From NCBI GenBank assembly GCA_020441605.1, contig JAGRLX010000018.1, positions 18,425-52,204 on the forward strand: a stretch of DNA of 33,780 nt. The letters run 5' to 3'. The notes below the pieces were generated by a model that worked only from the letters and a program-made list of their open reading frames with translations, was not told where the DNA came from and made no database searches. Each line of letters begins with the position of its first letter. The first letter of the stretch is position 1. The position numbers and the translations under genes were made by a program. This document shows positions 9,080 through 17,325 of the stretch, piece by piece. This stretch comes from Alphaproteobacteria bacterium. Lineage in GTDB: Bacteria; Pseudomonadota; Alphaproteobacteria; Rhizobiales; Aestuariivirgaceae.

Positions 9080-9103
9080 CCTCCATTCGCCATTGGATGG
9101 AGG
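9080..9103 (-). promoter_or_regulatory. Shine-Dalgarno-sequestering hairpin before thiB
   Basis: On the minus strand CCTCCAT and ATGGAGG form a perfect 7-bp stem around a 10-base loop. The right arm is the thiB Shine-Dalgarno. The stem can extend by CAAT/ATTG across one bulged A, reaching the bases just before the start codon. It sits about 34 bases downstream of the riboswitch aptamer, so it is the likely translational expression platform. There is no T-run for transcription termination. Confidence 0.72.
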
Positions 9104-9136
9104 ATTGGACCCCGTGGGACCGGGTTCCGCTCGCAA

Positions 9137-9218
9137 TCCCTCCGCCGGCATGATCCGGATCAGGTTCAGCGGGTTGGAGCCTTGAGCCCCTCTCAGTCAG
9201 TTGACCTGACACCCCGTT
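9137..9218 (-). promoter_or_regulatory. TPP riboswitch (THI element) controlling thiBPQ
   Basis: The minus strand carries the conserved THI-box blocks in order. GGGGTGTC is followed by CTGAGAGG, then by AACCCGCTGAACCTGATC, CGGATCATGCCGGCG and the closing GAGGGA. CTGAGA and CTGAACCTGATC are the pyrimidine-sensing core and the GCCGGCGGAGGGA end belongs to the pyrophosphate-sensing arm. TPP binding would repress thiB translation through the hairpin at 9080-9103. A weak promoter-like pair upstream on the minus strand (TTGCGT, 17 bases, TAAGCC) would start transcription just before the aptamer; that promoter is uncertain. Confidence 0.95.
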
Positions 9219-9395
9219 GAGAGCGGTGTCAGGCTTAGGCGATGCCGGGTGCATACGCAAGACCATTTTGGCGACGTGGCGGGCGATCAGTTACGTTCAA
9301 CAGATCGTCCACAGGTCGCTTGCCGTTTCCACTGTGGCGCAACTTTTCGCTCGCAAGCGATTCCAACTGCGCGGCCGTTGCGCTAGGAAGCCTGC

Positions 9396-10037
9396 ATGAC
9401 AGTCTTCGCACTCCTGCTGGGCGGCAATCTGACCGTGACACGCCGGCTTCGCCAACAGTTGGATGGCGCGCGCATTATAGCCGCCGACAGCGGCATGATG
9501 CATGCTACCAGCCTTGGCATCGTACCGGAACTATGGGTCGGCGATTTCGATTCAGCCGGCTCTGAACTCGCCATTCAGTACCGGGAGGTCGATCGCGAAT
9601 CCTTTCCGGCAGAGAAGGATGCGACTGACGGCAGCATTGCCGTCGATGCGGCCCTGCGGCGCGGCGCGACCCGCATCATCCTCGCTGGCGGACTCGGCGG
9701 CCAGACCGATCATACCGTTGGGCTGCTCGGCCAGGCGCTGCGGCTGGCGCTGGATGGGATCGACTGTCTTGCGACCAGTGGCGAAGAAGAGGCCTATCCA
9801 CTCCACCCTGGGGTCACGGTGCTCGATCTGCCAGCCGAGAGCCGCTTGAGCCTCGTCCCGTTCAGCGATCTTTCCGGCCTCGGCCTGGATGGCGTAAAAT
9901 GGCCGCTAAAGAATCGTGACGTACCGCTCGGCTCGACCCTGACATTGTCGAACGTGGTGCGCGGACCAGTGAGGATCTCGCTCCGTGGTGGCGCCGGCAT
10001 TGCGTTCGCCTATCCGCCGGCGGAAATCAATGTCTGA
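9396..10037 (+). CDS. Thiamine pyrophosphokinase (thiamine diphosphokinase)
   Basis: A 213-residue cytoplasmic enzyme that transfers pyrophosphate from ATP to thiamine, giving TPP. The family motifs are present: AADSG (about 29-33), VGDFDS (48-53), PAEKDATDG (71-79) and a GGLGGQTDH segment (98-106) matching the usual GGRxDH-type block. The C-terminal domain carries the thiamine-binding strand region (TLSNVV). AGGAAG lies six bases before the ATG. It is divergent from thiBPQ, so uptake and activation of thiamine are encoded together, but no TPP riboswitch precedes this gene. It overlaps the next gene by eight bases. Confidence 0.92.
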   Translation: MTVFALLLGGNLTVTRRLRQQLDGARIIAADSGMMHATSLGIVPELWVGDFDSAGSELAIQYREVDRESFPAEKDATDGSIAVDAALRRGATRIILAGGLGGQTDHTVGLLGQALRLALDGIDCLATSGEEEAYPLHPGVTVLDLPAESRLSLVPFSDLSGLGLDGVKWPLKNRDVPLGSTLTLSNVVRGPVRISLRGGAGIAFAYPPAEINV

Positions 10038-11247
10038 AGCCGTCGTCGATATCATTGACATGGGGCGCCGCGGTGAGGGCATTGCGCGTCTGGACGGCCA
10101 AATCATCTTTGTCGCTGGCGGATTGCCGGGTGAAACCGTGCGTGTCGCCATTGCGGGCGACAGATCGCAGGTGGTGGAGTTGTTGAATCCCTCGCCAGCG
10201 CGAGTCGCGGCCTTCTGTCCCCACTATGGCGACTGCGGTGGGTGCCAGCTCCAGCACTGGCAGGAACAGTCCTATCGCCGGTGGAAAACGGGGCTCGTCG
10301 AACAGGCCTTCGCAGCGCGAGGGATTGCGGTGCGCGTGGGCGATCTCATCGATGCCCACGGCGCGGGCCGCCGCCGGGTCAGCATCCATGTCCGCCGGAA
10401 GGAGAGCCGGGTCAGCGCCGGGTTCATGGCGGCACGCAGCCACCGGCTTCTCGATCTCGACCGCTGTCCGGTTTTGGTTCCCGAACTCGCCTCTGCCTTC
10501 GACCTTGCCCGCAGCCTGGGAGCGCTGCTCGGCGATTGCGACGTGGCAGTGACGGCCACGCGAGTCGGTCCGGACGCAAGCGTCAAAGCGGAACGAAAGC
10601 TGGCCGAACCTGCCAAGCCGCGGCTCGCGGGGCTGACGCAGGAGCTTGGACTGGCGCGACTCAGCGTCAATGGCGAGGTGATCGCTGCTCCAGTCCCGCC
10701 GCTTGTCGCCATGGGCCGGGCCTTGGTGCCGATACCCCCCGGCTCATTCCTCCAGGCCACCGTTGCGGGCGAGGAATCCCTGGCGCGACTGGTACTCTCC
10801 GGACTCGGCAAGTCCAAGGCGGTGGCCGACCTGTTCTGTGGGTGTGGACCCTTTGCCTTGCGTATCGCCGAACGGGCGCGGGTTTGGGCCCTCGACAGCG
10901 ACCGGCCCGCCATAACCGCCGTTGCCGCCGCCGTTCGAGCGACTCCGGGGCTCAAGCCGGTGGCCGCCGAAGTGCGGGACCTTTTCCGCGCGCCGCTGGT
11001 TCCTGGAGAACTCAAGGGCTTCGATGCGGTGGTCTTCGATCCGCCGCGGGCCGGCGCCGAAGCCCAGGCGCGGCAGCTGGCACGGTCGCAAGTAGGCCTG
11101 GTCGTGGCGGTCTCCTGCGATCCCGCCAGCCTGGCCCGCGACGCCGAACTGCTGATTGCCGGCGGCTACACCCTGCAAAGCCTGACCGCAGTCGATCAGT
11201 TCAAGTGGACATCGCACATCGAGACGGTGGCAGTCTTCCGCAAATGA
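10030..11247 (+). CDS. Class I SAM-dependent rRNA uracil-5 methyltransferase (RlmD/TrmA family) with Fe-S motif
   Basis: A 405-residue RNA methyltransferase of the TrmA/RlmC/RlmD family. The N-terminal part is TRAM-like (residues 1-55). Four cysteines for a 4Fe-4S cluster follow at C63, C69, C72 and C146. The SAM domain shows DLFCGCGPFALRIA, FDPPRAGAE and the nucleophile in VSCDPASLARD. The C-terminal FKWTSHIETVAVF is the family's usual ending. It probably methylates a 23S rRNA uridine (U747 and/or U1939 type); the exact site cannot be told from sequence. The start chosen is the internal ATG at 10030, which begins at the conserved first strand and overlaps the kinase stop by eight bases. Confidence 0.9.
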   Translation: MSEAVVDIIDMGRRGEGIARLDGQIIFVAGGLPGETVRVAIAGDRSQVVELLNPSPARVAAFCPHYGDCGGCQLQHWQEQSYRRWKTGLVEQAFAARGIAVRVGDLIDAHGAGRRRVSIHVRRKESRVSAGFMAARSHRLLDLDRCPVLVPELASAFDLARSLGALLGDCDVAVTATRVGPDASVKAERKLAEPAKPRLAGLTQELGLARLSVNGEVIAAPVPPLVAMGRALVPIPPGSFLQATVAGEESLARLVLSGLGKSKAVADLFCGCGPFALRIAERARVWALDSDRPAITAVAAAVRATPGLKPVAAEVRDLFRAPLVPGELKGFDAVVFDPPRAGAEAQARQLARSQVGLVVAVSCDPASLARDAELLIAGGYTLQSLTAVDQFKWTSHIETVAVFRK

Positions 11248-11248
11248 A

Positions 11249-11270
11249 ATGGCCGGGTCTCCCCGGCCAT
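11249..11270 (-). terminator. Intrinsic terminator of efp
   Basis: The arms ATGGCCGGG and CCCGGCCAT are a perfect 9-bp inverted repeat around four bases. Read on the minus strand the loop is GAGA, a GNRA tetraloop, and the stem is followed by TTTCATTTG. It lies 28 bases beyond the efp stop. It also abuts the stop of the convergent methyltransferase gene and may serve both. Confidence 0.75.
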
Positions 11271-11298
11271 CGGCAGGCTTCATCCGGTAGGCGGGAAC

Positions 11299-11871
11299 TC
11301 AGTCCTTGGCGCGCTCGACGTAGGAGGCATCCTCGGTCGAGACCACAATGCGTGTGCCGGAAACGATGTGGGGCGGTACCATTGTACGCACGCCATTGGA
11401 CAAAACCGCCGGCTTGAAGGACGACGACGCCGTCTGGTTCTTGATGGCAGGCTCGGTCTCGACGATCTCAAGGGTCACGCGCGGGGGAAGTTCGATCGAG
11501 ATCGGCGCGCCGTTGAACAGGGCGATCTGACATTCCATGCCTTCCTGGAGGAAGGGAGCGGAGTCGCCAAGCATGTCGGCTGACACGTGGATCTGCTCGT
11601 AGTTCTCGGGGTTCATGAAGATGTAGTTGTCGCCGTCCTGATAGAGATAGCTATGGGTGATGGTTTCAACGAAGGCCCGTTCCATCGTATCGGTGGTCTT
11701 GTAGCGGACCGTCGTCTTCACGCCGTCGGCGATCCGGCGCATATCGATGGTGGTGGTCGGCGTACCTTTGCCGGGATGCATGGATTCCGCCTTGAGCACG
11801 ACATATAGTTTGCCGTCCTCGTGCTCGATGACATTGCCCTTTCGGACACCACTTGCGATGATCTTGACCAC
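11299..11871 (-). CDS. efp: Elongation factor P
   Basis: A 190-residue EF-P with its three beta-barrel domains: KOW-like N-domain, OB domain 2 (about 70-130) and OB domain 3 with the conserved [18 protein letters not shown] segment. EF-P binds the ribosome and relieves stalling at consecutive prolines. The modification loop is HPGKGTP with the lysine at position 35, the residue beta-lysylated by EpmA; this fits the divergent epmA only 61 bases away. The start codon is GTG at 11871, giving the usual MVKIIAS N-terminus. A perfect terminator follows. Confidence 0.96.
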   Translation of the reverse strand: MVKIIASGVRKGNVIEHEDGKLYVVLKAESMHPGKGTPTTTIDMRRIADGVKTTVRYKTTDTMERAFVETITHSYLYQDGDNYIFMNPENYEQIHVSADMLGDSAPFLQEGMECQIALFNGAPISIELPPRVTLEIVETEPAIKNQTASSSFKPAVLSNGVRTMVPPHIVSGTRIVVSTEDASYVERAKD

Positions 11872-11932
11872 GGTATCTCTCGTTCGCTCTTGAATTGCTG
11901 GATTTGGCTGGCGGCGGTATTAGCAGTGGCCA

Positions 11933-12964
11933 ATGACAAAGCCAACCCCCTGGTTCGCACCCCATCGCCACGCTGACCGGCGGCCATTTCTGCTGCTCCG
12001 GAACCGCATCATTGCCGCCATCCGTGCGTGGTTCGCAGACCGGGACTTCATTGAGGTCGATTGCAGCGCCCTCCAGATCTCGCCCGGCAACGAGGCTCAT
12101 CTCCACGCCTTTGCCACCGAACTCATTCAGCCGGATGGCACGGCCGAACGCCGCTACCTTCACACCTCGCCGGAATTTGCCTGCAAGAAATTGCTGGCGG
12201 CGGGAGAAACGCGGATCTTCGACATCGCCAAGGTCTTCCGGAACCGCGAGCGCACGCTGACTCATTCGCCCGAATTCACCATGCTGGAATGGTATCGCGC
12301 CGGAGACGACTACCGCAAGGTGATCGACGATGCCCTGGCCCTGGTGCGGCTGGCTGCCGAAACCACCGGGACAAGGCTCTTCCGCTGGCGTGGCCGCGAA
12401 GCTGACCCTCTCGCTCCGGCGGAATGGCTGACGGTGAACGAGGCTTTCGTGAAATTCGCCGGGGTCGACCTGCTGGCGACGTTCGGCGAGACGGGCAGTG
12501 CTGATCGCGATTCCCTGGCGCGGCAAGCCCAGGTGCGAGTCGCGGCAGACGATTCATGGTCGGACATCTTCAGCCGCATTCTCGTCGAGGAGGTTGAACC
12601 CAACCTCGGCAACGGGCGGGTTACCGTCTTGTACGAATACCCTGCAGTCGAAGCGGCCCTGGCGCGGAGCTGCGTCGAAGACCCGCGAGTGTCCGAGCGC
12701 TTCGAACTCTATGCCTGCGGGGTGGAGCTGGCCAATGGCTTTGGAGAGTTGACCGATCCCCGGGAGCAGCGCCGCCGGTTCGAGGCGGAGATGGCGGTCA
12801 AGGAGCGTCTCTATGGTGAGCGCTATCCGATTGATGAGGAGTTGCTGCAGGCGCTGGCAATGATGCCGCCTGCGGCGGGAGTCGCGCTCGGCCTCGACCG
12901 CCTGATCATGCTGGCGGCTGGCGCTGTCGCAATCGAGCAGGTTATATGGACACCGGCGCCCTGA
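11933..12964 (+). CDS. epmA: EF-P beta-lysine ligase (GenX/PoxA-type)
   Basis: A 343-residue class II lysyl-tRNA-synthetase paralogue without the tRNA-binding N-terminal domain. Class II motif 2 is seen as FRNRERTLTHSPEFTMLEWY, and motif 3 as GVALGLDRLIMLAAG near the C-terminus. HTSPEFACKKLLAAG matches the EpmA family. It activates (R)-beta-lysine with ATP and attaches it to the EF-P lysine. The gene is divergent from efp, a common arrangement that supports the substrate. No EpmB (lysine 2,3-aminomutase) gene is visible in the window, so the source of beta-lysine is not shown here. Confidence 0.93.
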   Translation: MTKPTPWFAPHRHADRRPFLLLRNRIIAAIRAWFADRDFIEVDCSALQISPGNEAHLHAFATELIQPDGTAERRYLHTSPEFACKKLLAAGETRIFDIAKVFRNRERTLTHSPEFTMLEWYRAGDDYRKVIDDALALVRLAAETTGTRLFRWRGREADPLAPAEWLTVNEAFVKFAGVDLLATFGETGSADRDSLARQAQVRVAADDSWSDIFSRILVEEVEPNLGNGRVTVLYEYPAVEAALARSCVEDPRVSERFELYACGVELANGFGELTDPREQRRRFEAEMAVKERLYGERYPIDEELLQALAMMPPAAGVALGLDRLIMLAAGAVAIEQVIWTPAP

Positions 12965-13037
12965 AGCCTTGCAACGCCGTGGCCAGTCGTGGCACAGCTA
13001 GTCCAATTTCTTTGCTTAATGTCGTGAGGTCGTTTCA

Positions 13038-14114
13038 ATGAAGAAGATTCGCTATGCCGTCGTCGGGTCCGGGTGGATATCCCAGATCGCCTTCATGCCG
13101 AGCGTGGAGCAGACCGGCAATTCAGAAATGACCGCCATCGTCACCGGTAACCGCGCAGGAGCCGAGAAACTGGCGAAATTCTATGGCATCGAACACATCT
13201 TCTCCTATGAACAATATGACGATATGCTGCGGCAAGGCATTGTCGATGCGGTCTATATCGCGTTGCCCAATTCGATGCACGCGGACTACAGCATTCGTGC
13301 CGCCAATGCCGGCGTTCACGCGCTGGTCGAGAAGCCGCTGGCCGTGTCGGTAGCGGAATGCGAGGCGATGATCGCCGCGGCCGACAAGGCGGGGGTCTGG
13401 CTCATGACGGCCTACCGGCTTCACAACGAGCCCGGAACGATCGATGTCATCGACCGGATCCGCAAGGGCGAGATCGGCGATCCGCGCTTCTTCTCGTCGC
13501 TGTTTTCCTTCCAGGTGGCCGCCGGCAACCACCGCCTCAAGGCCGAACACTGGGGTGGTCCTTTGCAGGACATCGGCGTCTATTGCCTCAATGCAGTGCG
13601 TCATGCCTTCGGTTGCGAACCCACCGAGGCCATGGCCATGAAGAGCCACGGCGACAACGATCCGCGGTTCACCGAAGTCGAAGGCACGATATCGACGCTG
13701 CTGCGCTTTCCCGGTGACCGGATTGCCCATTTCACGGCGAGCTTCGGGGGCCAGGACATGGACATGTATCGTATTATCGGATCTGACGGCGACATCGAGG
13801 TGCAACCGGGCTTCCGCTTCGAGAATACCATGAAGATCCGTATGAACCAGAAGGGCAAGATCACCGAGAAGACCTACCCCAAGACCGATCACTTCAGCGG
13901 CATGACCGCCTATTTCTCGGACTGCATCCTCAAGGGCATCCGGCCGGAGCCCGACGGCGGCGATGGCCTCAATGACGTGCGCGCCCTGCTGGCGATCGAG
14001 AAGGCGGCCATGACCGGTCTGCCGCAAAAGATCGAATCCGCGCCGCGTCCCAGCCATCCCACGCCGGACATGGTGCGGTTGTTCCCCGATACCGACAAGC
14101 GATTGATGTTGTGA
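13038..14114 (+). CDS. Gfo/Idh/MocA family oxidoreductase
   Basis: A 358-residue NAD(P)-dependent sugar-type oxidoreductase. The N-terminal Rossmann fold begins with IRYAVVGSGWISQIAF, and the EKP motif lies at 98-100 (VEKPLAV). The catalytic block reads GGPLQDIGVYCLNAVRHAFG (173 onward). The tyrosine where many relatives have histidine resembles the glucose-fructose oxidoreductase branch. No signal peptide is seen, so it is probably cytoplasmic. GAGG stands eight bases before the ATG. It stands alone between epmA and the convergent mesaconyl-CoA hydratase gene, so the substrate is unknown. Confidence 0.9.
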   Translation: MKKIRYAVVGSGWISQIAFMPSVEQTGNSEMTAIVTGNRAGAEKLAKFYGIEHIFSYEQYDDMLRQGIVDAVYIALPNSMHADYSIRAANAGVHALVEKPLAVSVAECEAMIAAADKAGVWLMTAYRLHNEPGTIDVIDRIRKGEIGDPRFFSSLFSFQVAAGNHRLKAEHWGGPLQDIGVYCLNAVRHAFGCEPTEAMAMKSHGDNDPRFTEVEGTISTLLRFPGDRIAHFTASFGGQDMDMYRIIGSDGDIEVQPGFRFENTMKIRMNQKGKITEKTYPKTDHFSGMTAYFSDCILKGIRPEPDGGDGLNDVRALLAIEKAAMTGLPQKIESAPRPSHPTPDMVRLFPDTDKRLML

Positions 14115-14118
14115 CGGC

Positions 14119-15168
14119 CTATCTGGGGATCAATGCCCAGTAATCCAGTTCCAGGATAACGCCGGGATTGTCCGGCGTGCCATCATGGACCGGATACTCC
14201 GTGCACGGCAGATCACGCGTTGCGCGGGTGACGATCCGGAGTGCGCCCACGTCGCTGCGGCCCTCGATATCGGCCTTGGCCGCTATCTCGGACCAGGCGA
14301 AGACGGTGCCGCCAGCAAAGAGTGGCGCCACGTGGCGCCCGCCGTTGATCGCAGCGACATGGAAGGCGTTGGCAAGGCCGTTGAACGACAGTGCCCGGGC
14401 CAAGGACATCACATGACCACCATAGACGAGGCGGCGTCCGAATCGGCCCCGGGCTTCCGAGAACTGGTTGAAATGTACTTTGGCGGTGTTTTGGTAGAGC
14501 CGGGTGGCCAGTTGGTGTTCGGCTTCTTCCACCGTCATGCCGTCGACATGATCAACCCTCTCGCCCACGTCATAATCGTCGAAGAAGTGCCTCGAGCCGC
14601 CAAGGCCCTCGTCCCAAAAGTTGATATTGAGCGGCGGGCAAGCGCGGCCCAGACCATCAGCCGGTACGCATTTCGGCAAATCTGGCACCAAGGCCGCGGG
14701 CGCCGGGGACGTTTCATGACGCTTGCGCACCATGACCCAGCGCACGAAGCTCAGCACGTCCTCGCCGCGCTGATTTGACCCCGTCGAACGTACATAGACG
14801 GTGCCGGTCTTGCCGTTGGAATTCTCCTTGAGGCCGATCACCTCGGTCACACTCGACAGCGTGTCTCCGGGATAGACGGGTTTCAGGACGCGGCAATCGG
14901 CATAGCCCAGGTTGGCGACAGCATTGATCGAGATGTCGGAAACCGTCTTGCCGAACACCACATGGAATACCAGCAGGTCATCGAGCGGCGCCTGTGGGTA
15001 GCCGATGGCCTTGGCGAAGGCATCGGATGACTGTACGGCAAAACGCGAACCATAGAGAGCAGTGTAGAGCGCCTGATCGCCGATCGTCACGGTGCGCGGG
15101 GTGGGGTGATGAATTTCCTGCCCGACGGTGAAGTCCTCGAAGAAATTCCCGGAACTGGTCTTGGTCAT
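14119..15168 (-). CDS. mch: Mesaconyl-CoA hydratase (double MaoC hot-dog protein)
   Basis: A 349-residue protein with two MaoC-type hot-dog domains, close to the length of characterised mesaconyl-CoA hydratases. The N-terminal half begins FFEDFTVGQEIHHPTPRTVT and carries LVFHVVFGKTVSDIS and GDTLSSVTEVIGLKENSNGK. The second half has HFNQFSEARGRFGRRLVYGGHVMSLARALSFNGL. The enzyme interconverts mesaconyl-CoA and beta-methylmalyl-CoA in the ethylmalonyl-CoA pathway. The frame is open to 15414, but the ATG at 15168 overlaps the stop of the upstream CoA-ester lyase (ATGA) and starts at the conserved N-terminus. Partnership with the lyase supports the assignment. Confidence 0.85.
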   Translation of the reverse strand: MTKTSSGNFFEDFTVGQEIHHPTPRTVTIGDQALYTALYGSRFAVQSSDAFAKAIGYPQAPLDDLLVFHVVFGKTVSDISINAVANLGYADCRVLKPVYPGDTLSSVTEVIGLKENSNGKTGTVYVRSTGSNQRGEDVLSFVRWVMVRKRHETSPAPAALVPDLPKCVPADGLGRACPPLNINFWDEGLGGSRHFFDDYDVGERVDHVDGMTVEEAEHQLATRLYQNTAKVHFNQFSEARGRFGRRLVYGGHVMSLARALSFNGLANAFHVAAINGGRHVAPLFAGGTVFAWSEIAAKADIEGRSDVGALRIVTRATRDLPCTEYPVHDGTPDNPGVILELDYWALIPR

Positions 15169-16019
15169 GGGGATATGGACTCCGCGATCGTCACCACCCG
15201 TTCGGCCATGGCGAGATGCAACCGCTCGACCATCTTGCCGTCGAGGGTGATGACGCCCTTTGTCGCATTCCCGGGCTCGGCGAATGCGGAAATGATCCTG
15301 CGCGCCCAATCCACTTCGCCGGCTGCCGGCGAAAAGACCTCGTTGCTGGTCGCAATCTGTCCGGGGTGAATCAGGGTCTTGCCGTCCATGCCCAGGTCGC
15401 GGCCCTGTTCGCATTCGTTGCGGAAGCCGGCCTCGTCGCGAAAGTCGTTGTAGACGCCGTCGATGACGTCGAGGCCGAAGGCCCGGCCGGCAAGAACGCA
15501 GGTGGAGAGCATGGGGACCAGGGCGAAACGCGCGCCCGAACTCCGTGCCCGGGTTTCCTTGACCAGATCGTTGGTGCCCAGCACGAAGCAGGAGAGCAGG
15601 GGATCAGCGCCCGCAATGTCTCTGGCATTGAGGATTGCCAGCGGCGTTTCCATCATCGCCCACAGCCTTGTCCTCGATGCGGCGCCCTGCATCAACCTGA
15701 CAGCCCGTGCCACGTCGGCGGCAGTCGAGACCTTGGGTACGAGGATCGCGTCGGAAGCTGCGGATACAGCGGCTGCCATGTCGTCTGTACCCCAGGGCGT
15801 ATCGAGCCCATTGACCCGGATCACCAGCTCCCGCCGGCCGTAGCCGCCGCCCGTTACCGCTGTCACCACGCGGCCGCGGGCCTCGAGCTTGGCATCGGGT
15901 GCAACCGAATCCTCAAGATCGAGGATCAGGGCATCGGCGTCCAGGGTCTTGGCCTTTTCCAGGGCCCGTTCATTGGCGCCAGGCATGTAGAGCACGCTGC
16001 GGCGTGGTCGTGAAGTCAT
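15165..16019 (-). CDS. CoA-ester lyase of the HpcH/HpaI (malyl-CoA lyase/thioesterase) family
   Basis: A 284-residue citrate-lyase-beta-like TIM-barrel enzyme. Motifs are RRSVLYMPGANERALEKA, the Mg-binding LILDLEDSVAP, ELVIRVNG, AMMETPLAILN and GMDGKTLIHPGQIATSNEVFSP. It acts on malyl-CoA, beta-methylmalyl-CoA or citramalyl-CoA. It is shorter than typical Mcl1 lyases (about 318-324) and nearer to the Mcl2 (3S)-malyl-CoA thioesterase. From memory, mcl2 lies near mch in Rhodobacter, so Mcl2 is the favoured reading, with Mcl1 or citramalyl-CoA lyase possible. AAGGAGAGGAC precedes the ATG. It is the first gene of the two-gene operon with mch. Confidence 0.82.
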   Translation of the reverse strand: MTSRPRRSVLYMPGANERALEKAKTLDADALILDLEDSVAPDAKLEARGRVVTAVTGGGYGRRELVIRVNGLDTPWGTDDMAAAVSAASDAILVPKVSTAADVARAVRLMQGAASRTRLWAMMETPLAILNARDIAGADPLLSCFVLGTNDLVKETRARSSGARFALVPMLSTCVLAGRAFGLDVIDGVYNDFRDEAGFRNECEQGRDLGMDGKTLIHPGQIATSNEVFSPAAGEVDWARRIISAFAEPGNATKGVITLDGKMVERLHLAMAERVVTIAESISP

Positions 16020-16033
16020 GTCCTCTCCTTATT

Positions 16034-16044
16034 TTGCGACGCAA
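16034..16044. repeat. Small perfect palindrome between divergent operons
   Basis: TTGCG-A-CGCAA lies 15 bases upstream of the CoA-ester lyase start and about 105 bases before the FAD oxidoreductase start. Its place in the divergent intergenic region is suitable for a regulator binding site. It is short enough to be chance, so confidence is low. Confidence 0.3.
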
Positions 16045-16148
16045 CGCTAGACGGTGCGATGCGGCATGTGAAGCCTTCTTTTGTGTAGCTCTTCCATGAC
16101 CGGCGGGCACTTGTGGACCTTCGCGGCTTTGGGCAATGTGCGCCAATC

Positions 16149-17321
16149 ATGCAGCATTTCGACATCATCATCGTCGGGGGCGGGATCGTCGGCAGCGCCG
16201 CCGCTTACTACCTCCGCAAACATGGTTTCTCCGGTTCCGTGGCCATCATCGAGAAGGACACGACGTTCCAGCACTGTTGTACGTCGCTGTCGGCGGGTGG
16301 CATCCGCCAGCAATTCTCGACGCCGGAGAACATTGCGCTCTCCACCTTCGGGCTCAACGTCGTGCGCAACCTCAAGGCTGAATTCGGTCCGGAGGCCGAC
16401 GTCGGATTCAAGGAGCAGGGCTATCTCATTCTTGCCTCATCGGATGGAATGTCGGTTCTCGAAGAAAATCATCACATCCAGATCGCCCATGGCGCCGACA
16501 ATGTGCTGGTCAAAGGAGAAGAACTGGCGGCACGCTTTCCATGGCTGCAGACCGAGGGGCTCGCATCGGGTTGTTTTGGGCTAACTGGCGAAGGCTGGGT
16601 CGATCCCTACCTGTTCATGTCGCTGTTTCGCAAGGCGGCGATTGCGCAAGATGTGAAGTTGCTGGTTGGCGAGGTGACCGCGATCTCGCAGGATGACCGG
16701 AGGGTTACGGCCGTCACGCTGTCGAGCGGTAAAACGATCTCTTGCGGCGTGCTGGTGAACGCGGCCGGCGCGGGTGCTGGCGCGGTCGCGGCCATGGCCG
16801 GCATTGCACTGCCCGTTGGTCCGCGGAAGCGTTACGTCTATGTGTTCGACTGTCCGGCGGCCGGCGAGGCCGTTCACAAGGCCCCGCTCACGGTGCAGCC
16901 CGGTGGGGTATGGTTCCGTCCCGAAGGGCGGAATTTCATTTGCGGCCTGTCGCCTGAGGAGCACGAAGAACCCACGGTGATGGACTGGGAAGTCGATCAC
17001 GGATTCTTCGAGGAGCGCATCTGGCCGGCGCTGGCCGAACGCGTGCCGGTGTTCGAAGCGATCAAGGTCGTGAACGCCTGGGTCGGCCACTATGACTACA
17101 ATGCGCTTGATCAGAATGCGGTGATCGGTCCGCATCCCGAGATCGGCAATTTCTATTTTGCCAACGGTTATTCCGGACACGGTCTCCAGCAGGGACCCGC
17201 CTCGGGCAATGCCATCGCGGAACTCATCGTGCATGGTGCCACCCGGACCATCGATCTTGCCCGGTTCGGCTATGAACGCGTGCTGCGCAACGAGCCCCTG
17301 TTCGAGAAGAACGTGATCTAG
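16149..17321 (+). CDS. FAD-dependent oxidoreductase (DAO family, FOXRED1/sarcosine-oxidase-like)
   Basis: A 390-residue flavoprotein of the D-amino-acid oxidase/glycine oxidase fold. The dinucleotide-binding motif is G10-G-G-I-V-G15 with the ribose-binding acid in VAIIEKD. SLSAGGIRQQFS, WVGHYDYNALDQNAVIGPHP and NGYSGHGLQQGPASGNAIAELI match FOXRED1-like bacterial proteins. The family oxidises secondary or tertiary amines, often N-methyl amino acids, passing electrons to O2 or a carrier. There is no folate-binding GcvT-like domain. The frame extends to a GTG at 16113, but the ATG at 16149 starts right at the first strand. It opens an operon with the PdxY-like, FolD-like and dehydratase genes, which suggests an amine substrate feeding one-carbon metabolism (inference). 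Confidence 0.88.
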   Translation: MQHFDIIIVGGGIVGSAAAYYLRKHGFSGSVAIIEKDTTFQHCCTSLSAGGIRQQFSTPENIALSTFGLNVVRNLKAEFGPEADVGFKEQGYLILASSDGMSVLEENHHIQIAHGADNVLVKGEELAARFPWLQTEGLASGCFGLTGEGWVDPYLFMSLFRKAAIAQDVKLLVGEVTAISQDDRRVTAVTLSSGKTISCGVLVNAAGAGAGAVAAMAGIALPVGPRKRYVYVFDCPAAGEAVHKAPLTVQPGGVWFRPEGRNFICGLSPEEHEEPTVMDWEVDHGFFEERIWPALAERVPVFEAIKVVNAWVGHYDYNALDQNAVIGPHPEIGNFYFANGYSGHGLQQGPASGNAIAELIVHGATRTIDLARFGYERVLRNEPLFEKNVI

Positions 17322-17325
17322 GATC

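Noticed and set aside
9241..9395. Possible second TPP riboswitch before thiamine pyrophosphokinase
   Set aside because: No CTGAGA or CTGAACCTGATC blocks are found on the plus strand; only the minus-strand element is real.
10242..11417. 391-codon plus-strand frame inside the rRNA methyltransferase gene
   Set aside because: Arg/Gly/Ser-rich out-of-frame translation that also runs into the convergent efp gene; a shadow.
15169..15414. N-terminal extension of the mesaconyl-CoA hydratase
   Set aside because: It is inside the CoA-ester lyase gene out of frame; the ATGA overlap start at 15168 is better.
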